Shown here one piece after another: positions 1 to 9,109 of a DNA stretch of 64,000 nucleotides. The translations under genes were made by a program, and so were the position numbers. Below the pieces are notes generated by a model. It was not told the origin of the DNA. It did no database searches and saw only the letters and a program-made list of their open reading frames with translations. Each line of letters starts with the position of its first letter. Position 1 is the first letter of the stretch. The stretch covers positions 1,060,001 to 1,124,000 of the forward strand of contig NZ_CP088020.1 in the NCBI RefSeq assembly GCF_021049245.1. Reading direction: 5' to 3'. Source of the DNA: Radiobacillus kanasensis. GTDB taxonomy: Bacteria > Bacillota > Bacilli > Bacillales > Amphibacillaceae.

Positions 1-299
1 TGGAGCAAGAAAATTTAAATAGTGTTTCCAAGATGTTCAAAGTGTTAGCAGATGAAAATAGGGCTAAGATTGCCTATGCGTTGTCCCAAGACGGTGAATT
101 ATGTGTGTGTGATATCGCTAATATCATTGGTGCAACGGTGGCGACTGCTTCTCATCACTTACGTACATTAAGTAAACAAGGAATGGTTCGCTCACGCAAG
201 GAGGGGAAGCTTGTTTTCTATTCCATGGTGAATCCACAACTGAACATGCTGATCCAAACGGCTTTAGCCTATTCCAAAGGGGCTGAAGTTTATGCCTGA
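1..299 (+). CDS. cadC: CadC-type ArsR-family metal-sensing repressor (5' partial)
   Basis: The reading frame is open to the left edge (codons from position 3), so the ATG at 33 is internal and the N-terminus lies outside the window. The visible part is a winged-helix ArsR/SmtB domain: [12 protein letters not shown], then ELCVCDIA with the Cys-x-Cys pair that binds Cd/Pb/Zn in CadC proteins, then the recognition helix around [12 protein letters not shown]. CadC represses its own operon and releases DNA on binding metal. It overlaps cadA by 8 bases, so the two are translationally coupled. The N-terminal Cys that helps form the metal site in CadC would be upstream and cannot be checked. Confidence 0.93.
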   Translation, partial: EQENLNSVSKMFKVLADENRAKIAYALSQDGELCVCDIANIIGATVATASHHLRTLSKQGMVRSRKEGKLVFYSMVNPQLNMLIQTALAYSKGAEVYA

Positions 300-2397
300 A
301 CAAACATCCAAAACGTATCGTGTACAAGGTTTTTCCTGCGCAGGTTGTGCGAATACATTTGAACAAAACGTGAAACGGCTGGACGGAGTTACGGAAGCTA
401 GTGTGAACTTTGGTGCATCGAAAATCACGGTATATGGTCTAACATCTAGAGAAGCACTGGAAAAAGCAGGATCCTTCGAGAATTTAAAAATACTAGATGA
501 AAAAGAAAAACAAGAGAAGCAACTTCCTTTTTGGAAACAGAAAGAAACGATAAAGGTCTATGTTTCTGCCATTTTATTGCTAGCGAGCTGGTATGTAAGT
601 AGTGTTCTAGAAGATAGCTGGATACCGACAATTGGATATGGAGCTTCTATCGTAATAGGAGGCTATACCCTTTTCCGAAAAGGGTTGAAAAATCTATCTC
701 GATTACAATTTGATATGAGTACCTTAATGACGATTGCCATCCTCGGAGCCGCAGCCATTGGGGAATGGGGAGAAGGAGCGACCGTTGTTATATTGTTTGC
801 GATAAGTGAAGCACTTGAAACCTATTCGATGGATAAAGCGAGACAATCGATTGCTTCCTTAATGGATATCGCACCTAATGAAGCTTTGGTTCGCAGAAAT
901 GAGAAGGAGATTGTGCTTCGAGTTGAAGATATTCGGCTAGGCGACATAATGATCGTAAAGCCTGGTCAGAAATTAGCTATGGATGGAAAAGTTGTACGAG
1001 GAGCTTCTACTATAAATCAGGCAGCGATTACTGGTGAAAGTATTCCCGTTGCTAAAACCGTTGCGGACGAAGTGTATGCAGGTACACTGAATGAAGAAGG
1101 CCTGCTAGAGGTCGAAGTAACCAAACGAGTTGAAGATACAACATTAGCTAAAATCATTCACTTAGTAGAAGAAGCACAAGCGGAAAGAGCTCCATCTCAA
1201 GCATTTGTTGATAAATTCGCTAAGTACTATACGCCAGTAATTATTGTGATCGCCTTTCTCATAGCGACTTTACCTCCCTTGTTCACTGGTAACTGGGTGG
1301 ATTGGATTTATCAGGGCTTAGCAGTTCTCGTCGTAGGCTGCCCATGTGCATTAGTCGTTTCTACTCCTGTTGCGATTGTAACCGCTATTGGAAATGCAGC
1401 AAAGAATGGAGTTTTAATTAAAGGTGGGATTCATCTTGAAACGGCCGGAGCGCTTAAAGCAATCGCTTTTGATAAGACGGGTACTTTGACGAAAGGGATA
1501 CCGGTAGTAACGGAAATGGAACCGTTTGGATCTAATCGTGAGGACGTCCTTCGTATCGCTGCTTTACTAGAGAAGGGATCTCAGCACCCACTTGCTTCCG
1601 CTATTATCAGAAAAGCGGAACAGGAAAAGGTCTTAGAAATCGGTGAGGTTAAGGACTTTCAATCCGTTACGGGTAAAGGAGTTCAAGGGAATCTCGACAA
1701 TATTCGTTATACATTAGGAAGTCCTAGCTTTTTGGAAACGGTACTTGGAAGAATGTCATCTAGTCAAAAATCCATTATTCAAGACCTTGAAGAGAAAGGC
1801 AATACGGTTATTGTATTAGGCTCGCAAAAGGAAATACTAGGCTGTCTTGCTATAGCTGATGAGGTAAGGGAATCCTCGAAAAGAGTTATTCAGAAGCTTT
1901 ATCAAGTAGGAATAGAAAAAACAATTATGCTAACTGGAGATAATCCACGAGCGGCTCAGGCTATTGGAAATCAAATTGGTGTAACAGATATCCAAGCAGA
2001 GTTATTGCCTCAAGATAAGCTGGAAGTCATTAAGGGACTGAGGACTACTTATAAAGGTGTCGCCATGGTGGGGGATGGCATTAATGATGCACCAGCTCTA
2101 GCAGCATCTTCTGTTGGTATTGCAATGGGGGGTGCTGGGACGGATACGGCTCTTGAGACAGCAGATATTGCTCTCATGTCAGATGACTTAGAAAAACTTC
2201 CCCTTACGATGAAACTAAGTAGAAGAGCTCTTGCTATCATTAAGCAAAACATTAGCTTTTCATTGGCAATAAAGGCCGCTGCACTCCTACTTGTTATACC
2301 CGGATGGTTAACCTTATGGCTTGCGATTTTTGCGGATATGGGTGCCACCTTACTTGTTACCTTAAATAGTTTGAGGTTGTTACGAGTAAAAGAATAA
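292..2397 (+). CDS. cadA: Cadmium/zinc-translocating P1B-type ATPase CadA
   Basis: A 701-residue heavy-metal efflux pump of the inner membrane. In order: an N-terminal HMA metal-binding domain with CAGC at residues 16-19; transmembrane helices from about residue 85; the actuator motif TGES at 247-250; the ion-path motif CPC at 350-352, which with the cadC neighbour points to Cd/Zn/Pb; the phosphorylation motif DKTGT starting at Asp394; the hinge motif GDGINDAP at 594-601; and two C-terminal helices. The length is normal for CadA. The start overlaps the end of cadC by 8 bases. Expression is presumably controlled by CadC. A hairpin terminator follows immediately. Confidence 0.96.
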   Translation: MPEQTSKTYRVQGFSCAGCANTFEQNVKRLDGVTEASVNFGASKITVYGLTSREALEKAGSFENLKILDEKEKQEKQLPFWKQKETIKVYVSAILLLASWYVSSVLEDSWIPTIGYGASIVIGGYTLFRKGLKNLSRLQFDMSTLMTIAILGAAAIGEWGEGATVVILFAISEALETYSMDKARQSIASLMDIAPNEALVRRNEKEIVLRVEDIRLGDIMIVKPGQKLAMDGKVVRGASTINQAAITGESIPVAKTVADEVYAGTLNEEGLLEVEVTKRVEDTTLAKIIHLVEEAQAERAPSQAFVDKFAKYYTPVIIVIAFLIATLPPLFTGNWVDWIYQGLAVLVVGCPCALVVSTPVAIVTAIGNAAKNGVLIKGGIHLETAGALKAIAFDKTGTLTKGIPVVTEMEPFGSNREDVLRIAALLEKGSQHPLASAIIRKAEQEKVLEIGEVKDFQSVTGKGVQGNLDNIRYTLGSPSFLETVLGRMSSSQKSIIQDLEEKGNTVIVLGSQKEILGCLAIADEVRESSKRVIQKLYQVGIEKTIMLTGDNPRAAQAIGNQIGVTDIQAELLPQDKLEVIKGLRTTYKGVAMVGDGINDAPALAASSVGIAMGGAGTDTALETADIALMSDDLEKLPLTMKLSRRALAIIKQNISFSLAIKAAALLLVIPGWLTLWLAIFADMGATLLVTLNSLRLLRVKE

Positions 2398-2404
2398 GAA
2401 AGAG

Positions 2405-2437
2405 AAAAAAGTTGGTGCCACACGCATCAACTTTTTT
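2405..2437 (+). terminator. Rho-independent terminator of cadCA
   Basis: A perfect 10-bp stem (AAAAAAGTTG with CAACTTTTTT) around a 13-base loop, 7 bases after the cadA stop. It ends in a T run. Confidence 0.85.
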
Positions 2438-2523
2438 CTAATTTTAAAGGATTTTAATCGCTACGTGAAGAATCATTGGAGGAACTATAAAGGAATACCG
2501 TTACCGAATGAGGGGGAGATAAA

Positions 2524-3045
2524 ATGGCGCGAAGACCAAGAAGACCGCAAAGAATACATATTATTGGATCCGTAGGTAGCGGAAAAACAACATTAGCAAA
2601 AGAGCTATCCAAGAAGCTTAAAATTCCTCATTATGAGCTGGACCAAGTCGTTTGGAATAGAACGAGTCATGGAGATGTTCGAAACAGTCTAAGCGTTCGA
2701 GATGAACAATTCCACCGAATTATTGCTTCAGACGCATGGATTGTAGAAGGAGTGCATCATGAATGGATCTATGATGGGTTAATAAAAGCGGATATCATCG
2801 TATTTTTGGATGTACGGATGAAAACAAGGAGATGGCGTATCTGGAAGAGGTACATGAAGCAGATCCTTCGCCTAGAAAAATCCCATTATCGAGCTTCACT
2901 TCGAATACTACGGAAAATGTTCGTTTGGAATCAACAGTTTGAAAAAGAAAGCAGACCAGAAATTCTGAAAATTTTAAAGGCATTTAGTCAAAAAACCTGG
3001 ATTGTTACGAGTAGTGAGGAGATAAAGAAAGCATTACTAAAATAG
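2524..3045 (+). CDS. P-loop NTPase of the FlaR / adenylate-kinase-like type
   Basis: A 173-residue cytoplasmic protein with a clear Walker A motif, GSVGSGKTT, at about residues 16-24, then ELDQVVW and a WIVEGVHHEW segment. This arrangement is typical of small nucleotide-kinase-like proteins annotated as DNA topology modulation protein FlaR or shikimate-kinase-like AAA proteins. The basic middle (KTRRWRIWKRYMKQ) resembles the lid region of that family. GAGGGGGAG lies 4 bases before the ATG. The substrate is unknown and the FlaR name is historical. It has no obvious operon partner. Confidence 0.8.
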   Translation: MARRPRRPQRIHIIGSVGSGKTTLAKELSKKLKIPHYELDQVVWNRTSHGDVRNSLSVRDEQFHRIIASDAWIVEGVHHEWIYDGLIKADIIVFLDVRMKTRRWRIWKRYMKQILRLEKSHYRASLRILRKMFVWNQQFEKESRPEILKILKAFSQKTWIVTSSEEIKKALLK

Positions 3046-3069
3046 AGGACAATTACACGATTATTGTAT

Positions 3070-3519
3070 TTATCCTCTTCGAATTAACCATTTTTTTAAT
3101 AAGAAACCGATGATTAAACCAGGAATTACACCACTCATTGGTAATAAAACTGGACCTGGAAAAAAATGATAAATGGTAACCTTGGGTGAAAATATAATCC
3201 CGATGGTGACAAAGTAGGCGCAAAATGCGAAGGGAAGGTAGGAATATTTTTGCTTTCCACCGCCAGCATCTTGAAAGGCGTCCCACATGGAAAAGAAATA
3301 AATGCATGGGTAAAACATAAGCCAGCTGAAGTCGGCAACTTCTAATGCTTGACTTGTTTCTCCGATAAAACTTAAATAGATTATTTCGTTAAAATTAGAA
3401 TTAATATTTATTAGAAATTCTAAGAAAATAAATAATAAGCCTTTAATATAACTTTTGTTTAAAAGCTGTCCAAAACCAGGGAAAGCAATACTCCAGAGTA
3501 ATACTTCCAAGGATTTCAA
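3070..3519 (-). CDS. Small multipass membrane protein, function unknown
   Basis: A 149-residue hydrophobic protein with about four predicted membrane segments (for example LLFIFLEFLI, LMFYPCIYFFSMW and LPFAFCAYFVTIGIIF). It begins with the PGFGQLLNKSYIKG pattern seen in many Bacillaceae TM2-like membrane proteins. It lacks catalytic motifs that I recognise. The start is TTG at 3519, preceded by GGAGGG at good spacing, and it overlaps the stop of a tiny upstream ORF, so translational coupling is likely. The function is not known to me. Confidence 0.65.
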   Translation of the reverse strand: MKSLEVLLWSIAFPGFGQLLNKSYIKGLLFIFLEFLININSNFNEIIYLSFIGETSQALEVADFSWLMFYPCIYFFSMWDAFQDAGGGKQKYSYLPFAFCAYFVTIGIIFSPKVTIYHFFPGPVLLPMSGVIPGLIIGFLLKKWLIRRG

Positions 3520-3551
3520 AGGAGTTCCCTCCGCTCTGCTCGAATTGCCAT
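3516..3551 (-). CDS. 11-residue leader ORF coupled to the downstream membrane protein
   Basis: On the minus strand GGAGGTGCC precedes ATG at 3551, opening MAIRAERRELL. Its TGA (3518-3516) overlaps the TTG start of the membrane-protein gene (3519-3517) by two bases. The Shine-Dalgarno of that gene (GGAGGG) lies inside the leader codons. A ribosome finishing the leader would therefore stop on top of the next start. This is inferred from layout only; a leader this short could be chance. Confidence 0.45.
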   Translation of the reverse strand: MAIRAERRELL

Positions 3552-3584
3552 AATGGCACCTCCTTAGCTGATTTCACTTATGAA

Positions 3585-3611
3585 GGGCAAGACGAGCTGT
3601 TTAGCTCGCCC
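3585..3611 (-). terminator. Possible hairpin terminator of the 57-residue gene
   Basis: A CGAGCT/AGCTCG stem with a four-base loop is extended by GGG/CCC across a bulge. It sits just past the stop of the gene at 3632-3805 on the minus strand. The U-tract is poor, so it may be only a structured spacer. Confidence 0.35.
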
Positions 3612-3631
3612 TGCTTATACCTTATTACTTT

Positions 3632-3805
3632 TTATTTACGGTTCTTAACTAGGTCAATCGTTCCAAGAACAACGTGAGCTAGTCCAAACCCAAATATCGT
3701 ATTGGCAACCATTTTATTAGATCCCTTTTTTTGCTTCATGGCATATCCAGTAGCTGTAACTGCAGTACCTAACGCAGTTGGAATCATACCTTCTCTTGTT
3801 TCCAT
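3632..3805 (-). CDS. Conserved-looking 57-residue membrane-associated protein
   Basis: Translates from ATG at 3805, with AAGGAGGAACTTTTC directly upstream, an ideal ribosome site. The product starts METREGMIPTALGTAVTA and ends GLAHVVLGTIDLVKNRK. It has two short hydrophobic segments, an Ala/Gly-rich one near residues 10-23 and one near 36-51, linked by a Lys-rich turn. Small proteins of this layout occur widely in Bacillus and are sometimes mislabelled asparagine synthase; that link is from memory. Function unknown. Confidence 0.6.
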   Translation of the reverse strand: METREGMIPTALGTAVTATGYAMKQKKGSNKMVANTIFGFGLAHVVLGTIDLVKNRK

Positions 3806-3992
3806 GAAAAGTTCCTCCTTTTGGATGAATCAGTCCTTCCTTTATATTGTTAGCTAAATCATGAAAACGATGTAAGAGAACGGTTATGTATTGCTTTCCA
3901 TTTTTTCTTTCAAAGAATGTGTGGAAACGCAGCAGCTTCATAGCGATTTTTTATATTATTTTCATTTGTGGTGACCCTAAGGAAGAATCTCT

Positions 3993-4029
3993 ATGTTTAG
4001 GAGGTGAGCCTCGCTATTTTATAGGAGGC
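3993..4029 (+). promoter_or_regulatory. Structured leader with alternative hairpins before the CorC gene
   Basis: Two hairpins share the same middle strand. The first (3998-4016) pairs TAGGAGG with CCTC-G-CTA around a TGAG loop. The second (4008-4029) pairs GCCTC-G-CTAT with ATAGGAGGC around TTT and buries the Shine-Dalgarno AGGAGG of the TTG start at 4037. They cannot form together. A tiny ORF, MFRR (3993-4007), runs across the first TAGGAGG copy. The layout suggests translational attenuation. I do not recognise it as an M-box or yybP-ykoY RNA. Confidence 0.5.
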
Positions 4030-4036
4030 GACTTAA

Positions 4037-5332
4037 TTGGATATCTTGAACCTTTTTTTATTAATTTTATTAATCGCATTAACCGGTTTTTTTGTGGCAA
4101 CCGAATTTTCTATCATTCGTGTTAGATCTTCAAGAATTGAGCAATTGATTACGGAAGGCAAAAAAGGGGCGAATGCTGCTAAGGTTGTAGTCAATCACTT
4201 GGATGAATATCTTTCTGCCTGTCAGTTAGGGATAACGGTTACGGCATTGGGATTAGGGTGGATTGGAGAACCGACAGTCGAAGCACTTCTTCATCCGCTA
4301 TTTGAGGCGCTACATCTCAATGCGTCCATCACACATATTTTGTCTTTCAGTATTGCTTTTGCCGCCGTTACATTTTTACATGTGGTGGTTGGGGAGTTAG
4401 CTCCAAAGACGGTTGCGATTCAAAAATCAGAGACCGTTACTTTACTATTTTCTAAACCAATTATTATTTTCTATAAGGTCATGTTTCCATTTATCTGGAT
4501 GCTGAATGGATCTGCTCAATTATTAGTACGTCTGTTTGGTATGAAGCCAGCTTCTGAGCATGATGTCGTTCATTCGGAGGAAGAGCTCCGATATCTTCTT
4601 TCTGAGAGCTACAAAAGTGGGGAAATCAATAAAAATGAGCTTAAATATGTTAACAATATCTTTGAATTTGATGAACGTTTAGCCAAAGAAATCATGGTTC
4701 CACGAACCGAGATAGTTACAGTGTCTGTTACCGATTCCGAACAGGATATTTTATCGATTATCCATTCTGAGCATTATACGAGATACCCAGTCGTAGACGG
4801 GGATAAAGACCATATCATCGGTCTTATTAATATTAAAGAATTTTTAACAAGAAAAATGGTACATTCTGAAGAGTTTCAATTAGAAAAATTTATTAAGCCA
4901 GCCATACAAGTGATTGAAACCATTCCAATCCATGATTTATTAGTTCGTATGCAAAAGGAGCGAACTCATATGGCCATCCTTATTGATGAATACGGTGGAA
5001 CTTCTGGTATTGTGACGGTAGAGGATATACTAGAGGAAATCGTCGGAGAAATTAGGGATGAATTTGATATTGATGAGATTGCCGAGATTAGAAAGCTCAA
5101 GGATGGTCACTACTTACTAGATGCCAAAGTATTAATAAGCCAAGTGAATGATTTGTTAGGGATGGACCTTGCGGAGGATGGCGTTGATACAATTGGTGGT
5201 TGGTTTATGACTCAGAATATGGACGTGGACGCGAATACAGAAATGGAATATGAAGGCTATACATTTAAAGTGATTGAAATAGATGGACACCACATTCTTT
5301 ATTTAGAGGTCATCCATAATGAAAGGACATAA
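4037..5332 (+). CDS. CNNM/CorC (HlyC-type) membrane transport protein
   Basis: A 431-residue protein with three domains: an N-terminal DUF21 membrane domain (residues about 1-190, four hydrophobic stretches, including the conserved [13 protein letters not shown] segment), a CBS pair (about 205-330, with EIMVPRTEI and [11 protein letters not shown]) and a C-terminal CorC/HlyC domain. Family members are linked to magnesium or other cation export and resistance; hemolysin is a legacy name. The start is TTG at 4037 behind AGGAGGCGAC. That site is inside a hairpin of the leader, so translation may be regulated. A strong terminator follows. Confidence 0.88.
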   Translation: MDILNLFLLILLIALTGFFVATEFSIIRVRSSRIEQLITEGKKGANAAKVVVNHLDEYLSACQLGITVTALGLGWIGEPTVEALLHPLFEALHLNASITHILSFSIAFAAVTFLHVVVGELAPKTVAIQKSETVTLLFSKPIIIFYKVMFPFIWMLNGSAQLLVRLFGMKPASEHDVVHSEEELRYLLSESYKSGEINKNELKYVNNIFEFDERLAKEIMVPRTEIVTVSVTDSEQDILSIIHSEHYTRYPVVDGDKDHIIGLINIKEFLTRKMVHSEEFQLEKFIKPAIQVIETIPIHDLLVRMQKERTHMAILIDEYGGTSGIVTVEDILEEIVGEIRDEFDIDEIAEIRKLKDGHYLLDAKVLISQVNDLLGMDLAEDGVDTIGGWFMTQNMDVDANTEMEYEGYTFKVIEIDGHHILYLEVIHNERT

Positions 5333-5363
5333 AGCAAGCAGCACTATACATAGCTGCTTGCTT
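5332..5363 (+). terminator. Terminator of the CorC gene
   Basis: A perfect 11-bp stem (AAGCAAGCAGC with GCTGCTTGCTT), a 10-base loop, then a T-rich tail. It overlaps the stop codon of the CorC gene. Confidence 0.85.
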
Positions 5364-5426
5364 ACTCTTTTAGAAGGAAATATGTGTTAATATGGGAGTA
5401 GATAGATGAAGAAAGGGGAAAGTAAA

Positions 5427-6482
5427 GTGAGTACATATCCGAATGTGGAAGAAACGAAACAACTTATTAAGGAACTTGTTTCGATTCCAAGTCCTTCTGG
5501 GAATACGAACCGAGTCATTTCATTTGTAGAATCTTATTTAAACGAATTGCACGTGCAGACGAAACGAAATCGCAAAGGTGGGTTGATTGCCACTCTTCCT
5601 GGGAAAAATGAAGATGAGCACCGAATGCTAACCGCACACGTTGATACCCTTGGCGCTATGGTAAAGGAAATTAAAACGAACGGTCGTCTTCGTCTCGACT
5701 TAATTGGAGGGTTCCGTTACAACTCGATTGAAGGGGAATATTGTGAAATAGAAACTGCATCAGGGGATATTATTACGGGAACGATATTGATGCATCAAAC
5801 TTCTGTCCATGTATATAAAAATGCTGGAGAAGCGGAACGAAATCAAGTGAATATGGAGGTTCGTATCGATGCCAAAGCTGAAAGTGCGGAGGACGTACGA
5901 AACCTTGGAATTGAAGTTGGAGATTTTGTTTCGTTCGATCCAAGAGTCCAACTGACTGAGAATGGCTTCATTAAGTCACGACATTTGGACGATAAGGCAA
6001 GTGTTGGTATTTTACTTCAGCTTATTAAAAGAATAAAAGATGAAGATATTATTTTACCGTACACAACCCATTTCCTCATTTCTAATAACGAAGAAATTGG
6101 CTATGGAGGAAATTCAAATATAACGCCAGAGACAGTCGAATATCTTGCTGTCGATATGGGAGCGATGGGAGATGGACAATCAACGGATGAATATACGGTT
6201 TCCATCTGTGTGAAGGATTCAAGTGGTCCCTATCATTATGGCTTAAGAAAGCATCTTGTGGAATTGGCCACGAAGCATGATATTGGCTATAAGCTTGATA
6301 TCTATCCTTTCTATGGATCAGATGCTTCCGCAGCTATTCGAGCTGGTTATGATATCGTACACGGTCTAATAGGTCCTGGAATTGATTCTTCCCATGCTTT
6401 TGAACGGACCCACGAATCTTCTATCATGCAAACAGAAAATCTGTTGTATCAGTACATCCAATCTCCGTTAGTTTCCTACTAA
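5427..6482 (+). CDS. M42-family metallo-aminopeptidase / endoglucanase-like hydrolase
   Basis: A cytoplasmic di-metal aminopeptidase of the FrvX/YsdC/PepA type. Metal ligands are visible in order: His in TAHVDT, the bridging Asp in HLDDKAS, the Glu pair in NNEEIGYGGN, Asp in VDMGAMG and His in SSHAFERTH. The family forms tetrahedral dodecamers and trims short peptides. Two in-frame starts exist, ATG 5406 and GTG 5427. GTG is preferred because GAAAGGGGAAAG lies 8 bases before it. The length, about 350 residues, is normal. It is followed closely by a GNAT gene on the same strand. Confidence 0.9.
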   Translation: MSTYPNVEETKQLIKELVSIPSPSGNTNRVISFVESYLNELHVQTKRNRKGGLIATLPGKNEDEHRMLTAHVDTLGAMVKEIKTNGRLRLDLIGGFRYNSIEGEYCEIETASGDIITGTILMHQTSVHVYKNAGEAERNQVNMEVRIDAKAESAEDVRNLGIEVGDFVSFDPRVQLTENGFIKSRHLDDKASVGILLQLIKRIKDEDIILPYTTHFLISNNEEIGYGGNSNITPETVEYLAVDMGAMGDGQSTDEYTVSICVKDSSGPYHYGLRKHLVELATKHDIGYKLDIYPFYGSDASAAIRAGYDIVHGLIGPGIDSSHAFERTHESSIMQTENLLYQYIQSPLVSY

Positions 6483-6506
6483 ATGTGAATCATGGGAGGT
6501 AGGCAC

Positions 6507-7064
6507 ATGTTTACTCACAAGGTTGATGAGGATCTGGCTTTAAAGTTGGTAGAGCCACAGGATGCTCCCCGAATTTTTGAGTTAATCGAACAATCTAGAG
6601 AGTATCTTAGACAGTGGTTACCTTGGTTAGACGTGACGACGAAGGTATCGGATACAAGAGTATTTATTAAAGGAACCAGAGCTCATTATATTGAAAACAA
6701 AGGAATGACAACTGCGATTCTATATAAAGATGAAATCGTGGGTATAGCTGGTTTTAATGAATTAGATTGGGTAAACCGGACAGCTCTTATTGGGTACTGG
6801 CTAGGAAAGCCCTACACGGGCAAAGGGATTATGACAAAGGTCGTAAAGGCATTAGTGAACGTAGCTGTTTATGAACTAAAAATGAATCGAATCGATATAA
6901 GAATAGCGACCAATAATTACAAGAGCCTCTCCATTCCAAAAAGATTAGGGTTTACGGAAGAGGGGATATTGCGGCAAGCAGAGTGGTTATACGATCATTA
7001 TGTGGACCACATTGTATATAGCATGCTAGCTGATCAGTGGGAAAGTATAGAGAAAGAGGGTTAG
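6507..7064 (+). CDS. GNAT acetyltransferase, RimJ/RimL-like
   Basis: An approximately 185-residue acetyltransferase of the ribosomal-protein-serine type. It has the N-terminal LKLVEPQDAPRIFELIEQSREYL pattern, the conserved WLPWLD and YWLGKPYTGKGIMTKVV (acetyl-CoA pyrophosphate loop), and NYKSLSIPKRLGFTEEG (the family motif NxxSxxxxxxxGF). An in-frame ATG lies at 6492, but GGGAGGTAGGCAC directly precedes ATG 6507, which is the better start. It may be cotranscribed with the upstream M42 peptidase. The acceptor substrate is unknown. Confidence 0.87.
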   Translation: MFTHKVDEDLALKLVEPQDAPRIFELIEQSREYLRQWLPWLDVTTKVSDTRVFIKGTRAHYIENKGMTTAILYKDEIVGIAGFNELDWVNRTALIGYWLGKPYTGKGIMTKVVKALVNVAVYELKMNRIDIRIATNNYKSLSIPKRLGFTEEGILRQAEWLYDHYVDHIVYSMLADQWESIEKEG

Positions 7065-7085
7065 TGCAGACTAACTCTCTTTTTG
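7053..7085 (+). terminator. Terminator of the GNAT gene
   Basis: GGTTAGT with ACTAACT extended by AAAGAG/CTCTTT (about 13 bp including one G-T pair), a four-base loop and a T5 tail. The stem includes the GNAT stop codon. Confidence 0.85.
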
Positions 7086-7222
7086 AATGGAACAAGACAA
7101 ATCTGGTCATATATGGGTAATATGGGTTTCATCTCTACAAAATTAGGGAATATGTTGCTATAATAGTGTCGAAAAGTAAATTGCATACATAATGGAAAAG
7201 AATGTTGGAAGGGAAAATATCT

Positions 7223-8494
7223 ATGGCAGAAACTAAAGGAAGAGAAATAAGAGTATCTCAAGATAGCCTTTCGAAAGGCGGCCATATTCTATATACATAC
7301 AGTGATCATGAAAAGTACCTTCGCAATGCCGCCAATTTTATTGAAGAAGGAATACTACTTGGCCATGGAATTGTTTTCGTAGAACACAAACATAATCAAG
7401 AGAAAATTTGGCATCGATTAGTAGAGAACGGAATCACGGAACAACAATTAGATACTATTATTTATAAAGATATTGATGAATTCTATTTTGACACGGCGGA
7501 CAAAACTTTCCATAATTTTTTTGAGATAACTCGAACGTCTGGAAATTATCATTTTGTTCGAACATGGGGATTAGTTGTTCCTACTATAATGGGGTATGAG
7601 GAATTATGTACGTATGAGCGGGAAAGTGACAACTATGTGAGAGATAAACATATTATTTCGGTATGTGCTTACGACGCTACCAATCTTCCTACGGATGTAT
7701 GTGTAAGATTATTAGAATCCCATGATTATTACATGACAGATAATCAGATTGTTCCAACTCAAATCTATCAAACGAGTAACTCGGTAATCCCTTCTATTGC
7801 AGATCAAATAAATTTAGAGAAATCAGCAGAGGAAGATTTAGTGCGATCTGAACAACTATCGTTTGCTGGTCAGCTTGCAGCAGGAATTTGTCATGAGATC
7901 CGGAATCCCTTAACAACGATAAAGGGCTTTTTTCAATTCATAAAGGAAATGGACCGAAAAGAAGAGAAGTATTTTGATGTGATTCATGAGGAATTAAGTC
8001 GAATTGAAAAGATTACGACGGAATTGCTGCTACTTGCAAAACCTGATTCCGAATCGAGGTCCAAACAAAATCTTGTGAAGCTTGTGGAAGATGTTCAAGT
8101 TCTATTAAATACCCAAGCTGTTTTAAAAGAGATTTCTATTCATACAATCTTTCAAGAGGAAGAGCTTATGATAGATTGTGATCCGGCGAAGATTAAGCAA
8201 GTCCTTATCAATCTTATTAAAAATGCAATTGAAGTTATGGATCGTGGAACGATTACCGTGACCGCTAAGCGTACAGGAAATATGGCCCTTTTAACGATAG
8301 TTGATGAAGGACCGGGGATGTCACAGGAGCATATTCAGAAGATCGGAGAGCCCTTCTTTACGACGAAAGAAAAAGGTACAGGCTTAGGGCTGATTATTTG
8401 TTTAAACATCATTAGAAATCACAATGGAAAAATGAAAATTGAAAGTGAATTAGGTGAAGGAACAACTTTTAAAGTTTCCTTGCCATTAGTTTGA
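7223..8494 (+). CDS. Orphan sensor histidine kinase with an N-terminal MEDS domain
   Basis: A 423-residue soluble kinase. Residues about 18-180 match the MEDS (DcmR-type) sensory fold (GGHILYTYSDHEKYLRNAANFIEEG, and HFVRTWG later). A HisKA domain follows with the phospho-acceptor in GICHEIRNPLTTIKG, then HATPase_c with N-box NLIKNAIEV, DEGPGMS and GTGLGL. There are no membrane helices and no response regulator nearby, as is usual for sporulation-type kinases of Bacillus. ATG 7223 is preferred to 7202 because GGAAGGG stands 9 bases before it. Feeding the Spo0F phosphorelay is an inference only. Confidence 0.87.
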   Translation: MAETKGREIRVSQDSLSKGGHILYTYSDHEKYLRNAANFIEEGILLGHGIVFVEHKHNQEKIWHRLVENGITEQQLDTIIYKDIDEFYFDTADKTFHNFFEITRTSGNYHFVRTWGLVVPTIMGYEELCTYERESDNYVRDKHIISVCAYDATNLPTDVCVRLLESHDYYMTDNQIVPTQIYQTSNSVIPSIADQINLEKSAEEDLVRSEQLSFAGQLAAGICHEIRNPLTTIKGFFQFIKEMDRKEEKYFDVIHEELSRIEKITTELLLLAKPDSESRSKQNLVKLVEDVQVLLNTQAVLKEISIHTIFQEEELMIDCDPAKIKQVLINLIKNAIEVMDRGTITVTAKRTGNMALLTIVDEGPGMSQEHIQKIGEPFFTTKEKGTGLGLIICLNIIRNHNGKMKIESELGEGTTFKVSLPLV

Positions 8495-8501
8495 AAGATT
8501 G

Positions 8502-8532
8502 AAGGGCTATGACATGATGTCTGGCCCTTTTT
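8502..8532. terminator. Bidirectional terminator between convergent genes
   Basis: AAGGGC pairs with GCCCTT, with an inner TGACAT/GATGTC stem, followed by T6 on the plus strand. It overlaps the 3' end of the phosphodiesterase gene on the other strand. Confidence 0.75.
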
Positions 8533-9022
8533 TACTTTCGTAAAAAATATGCTCGATGCTTACTTCTTCTTCAATGATGATTTTCCCAAATGAAAACTGC
8601 TTTTGTCTCCGTTTATCCGTAGCCGATCCAGGATTAAACATGGTGACACCGTTTATGACGTTTTTTACTGGAATATGAGAATGGCCAAAAATAATAATAT
8701 CGACAGCCTCGTCCTTGAAGGCTTCATAGGCTCTTTTCTCTGTTGTTTTTCCTTTTCCATGTCCGTGAATTACACCAATTTGGACACCGTTGCAATGAAT
8801 CAGCTTTCGCCATCCGAGTTCATCGATAAGGCTTGGTTCATCCACGTTGCCTGCAACACCAACAACTTCTATGTGCTTTTGAAAATATCGGAGGACCTCT
8901 GTAGTTTGCCAATCACCGGCATGAATGAGCAAGTCCGCTTTTTTTTCCTCCTGATCTAGTAGATCAGGAATCATAGAACCTCGCTTTGGAATATGGGTAT
9001 CTGATACAACGATAATTTTCAT
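8507..9022 (-). CDS. YfcE/MJ0936-family metallophosphodiesterase
   Basis: A 171-residue calcineurin-like phosphoesterase. All family metal motifs are present in order: VSDTHIP (DxH), HAGDWQ (GD), GNVDEP (GNxD), IHGHGKG (GH) and FGHSHIPV (GHxH). Members hydrolyse phosphodiesters with Mn2+; the natural substrate is usually unknown. The B. subtilis equivalent is probably YsnB. It converges with the histidine kinase and shares its terminator. Confidence 0.9.
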   Translation of the reverse strand: MKIIVVSDTHIPKRGSMIPDLLDQEEKKADLLIHAGDWQTTEVLRYFQKHIEVVGVAGNVDEPSLIDELGWRKLIHCNGVQIGVIHGHGKGKTTEKRAYEAFKDEAVDIIIFGHSHIPVKNVINGVTMFNPGSATDKRRQKQFSFGKIIIEEEVSIEHIFYESKKGPDIMS

Positions 9023-9109
9023 TTAAAACACATCCTTTACATACAGATGGCAGGAAAACGTATTTCTATAGCGAATTATAAGCTAATAAAACTAGGAAGG
9101 GGATCTGGG

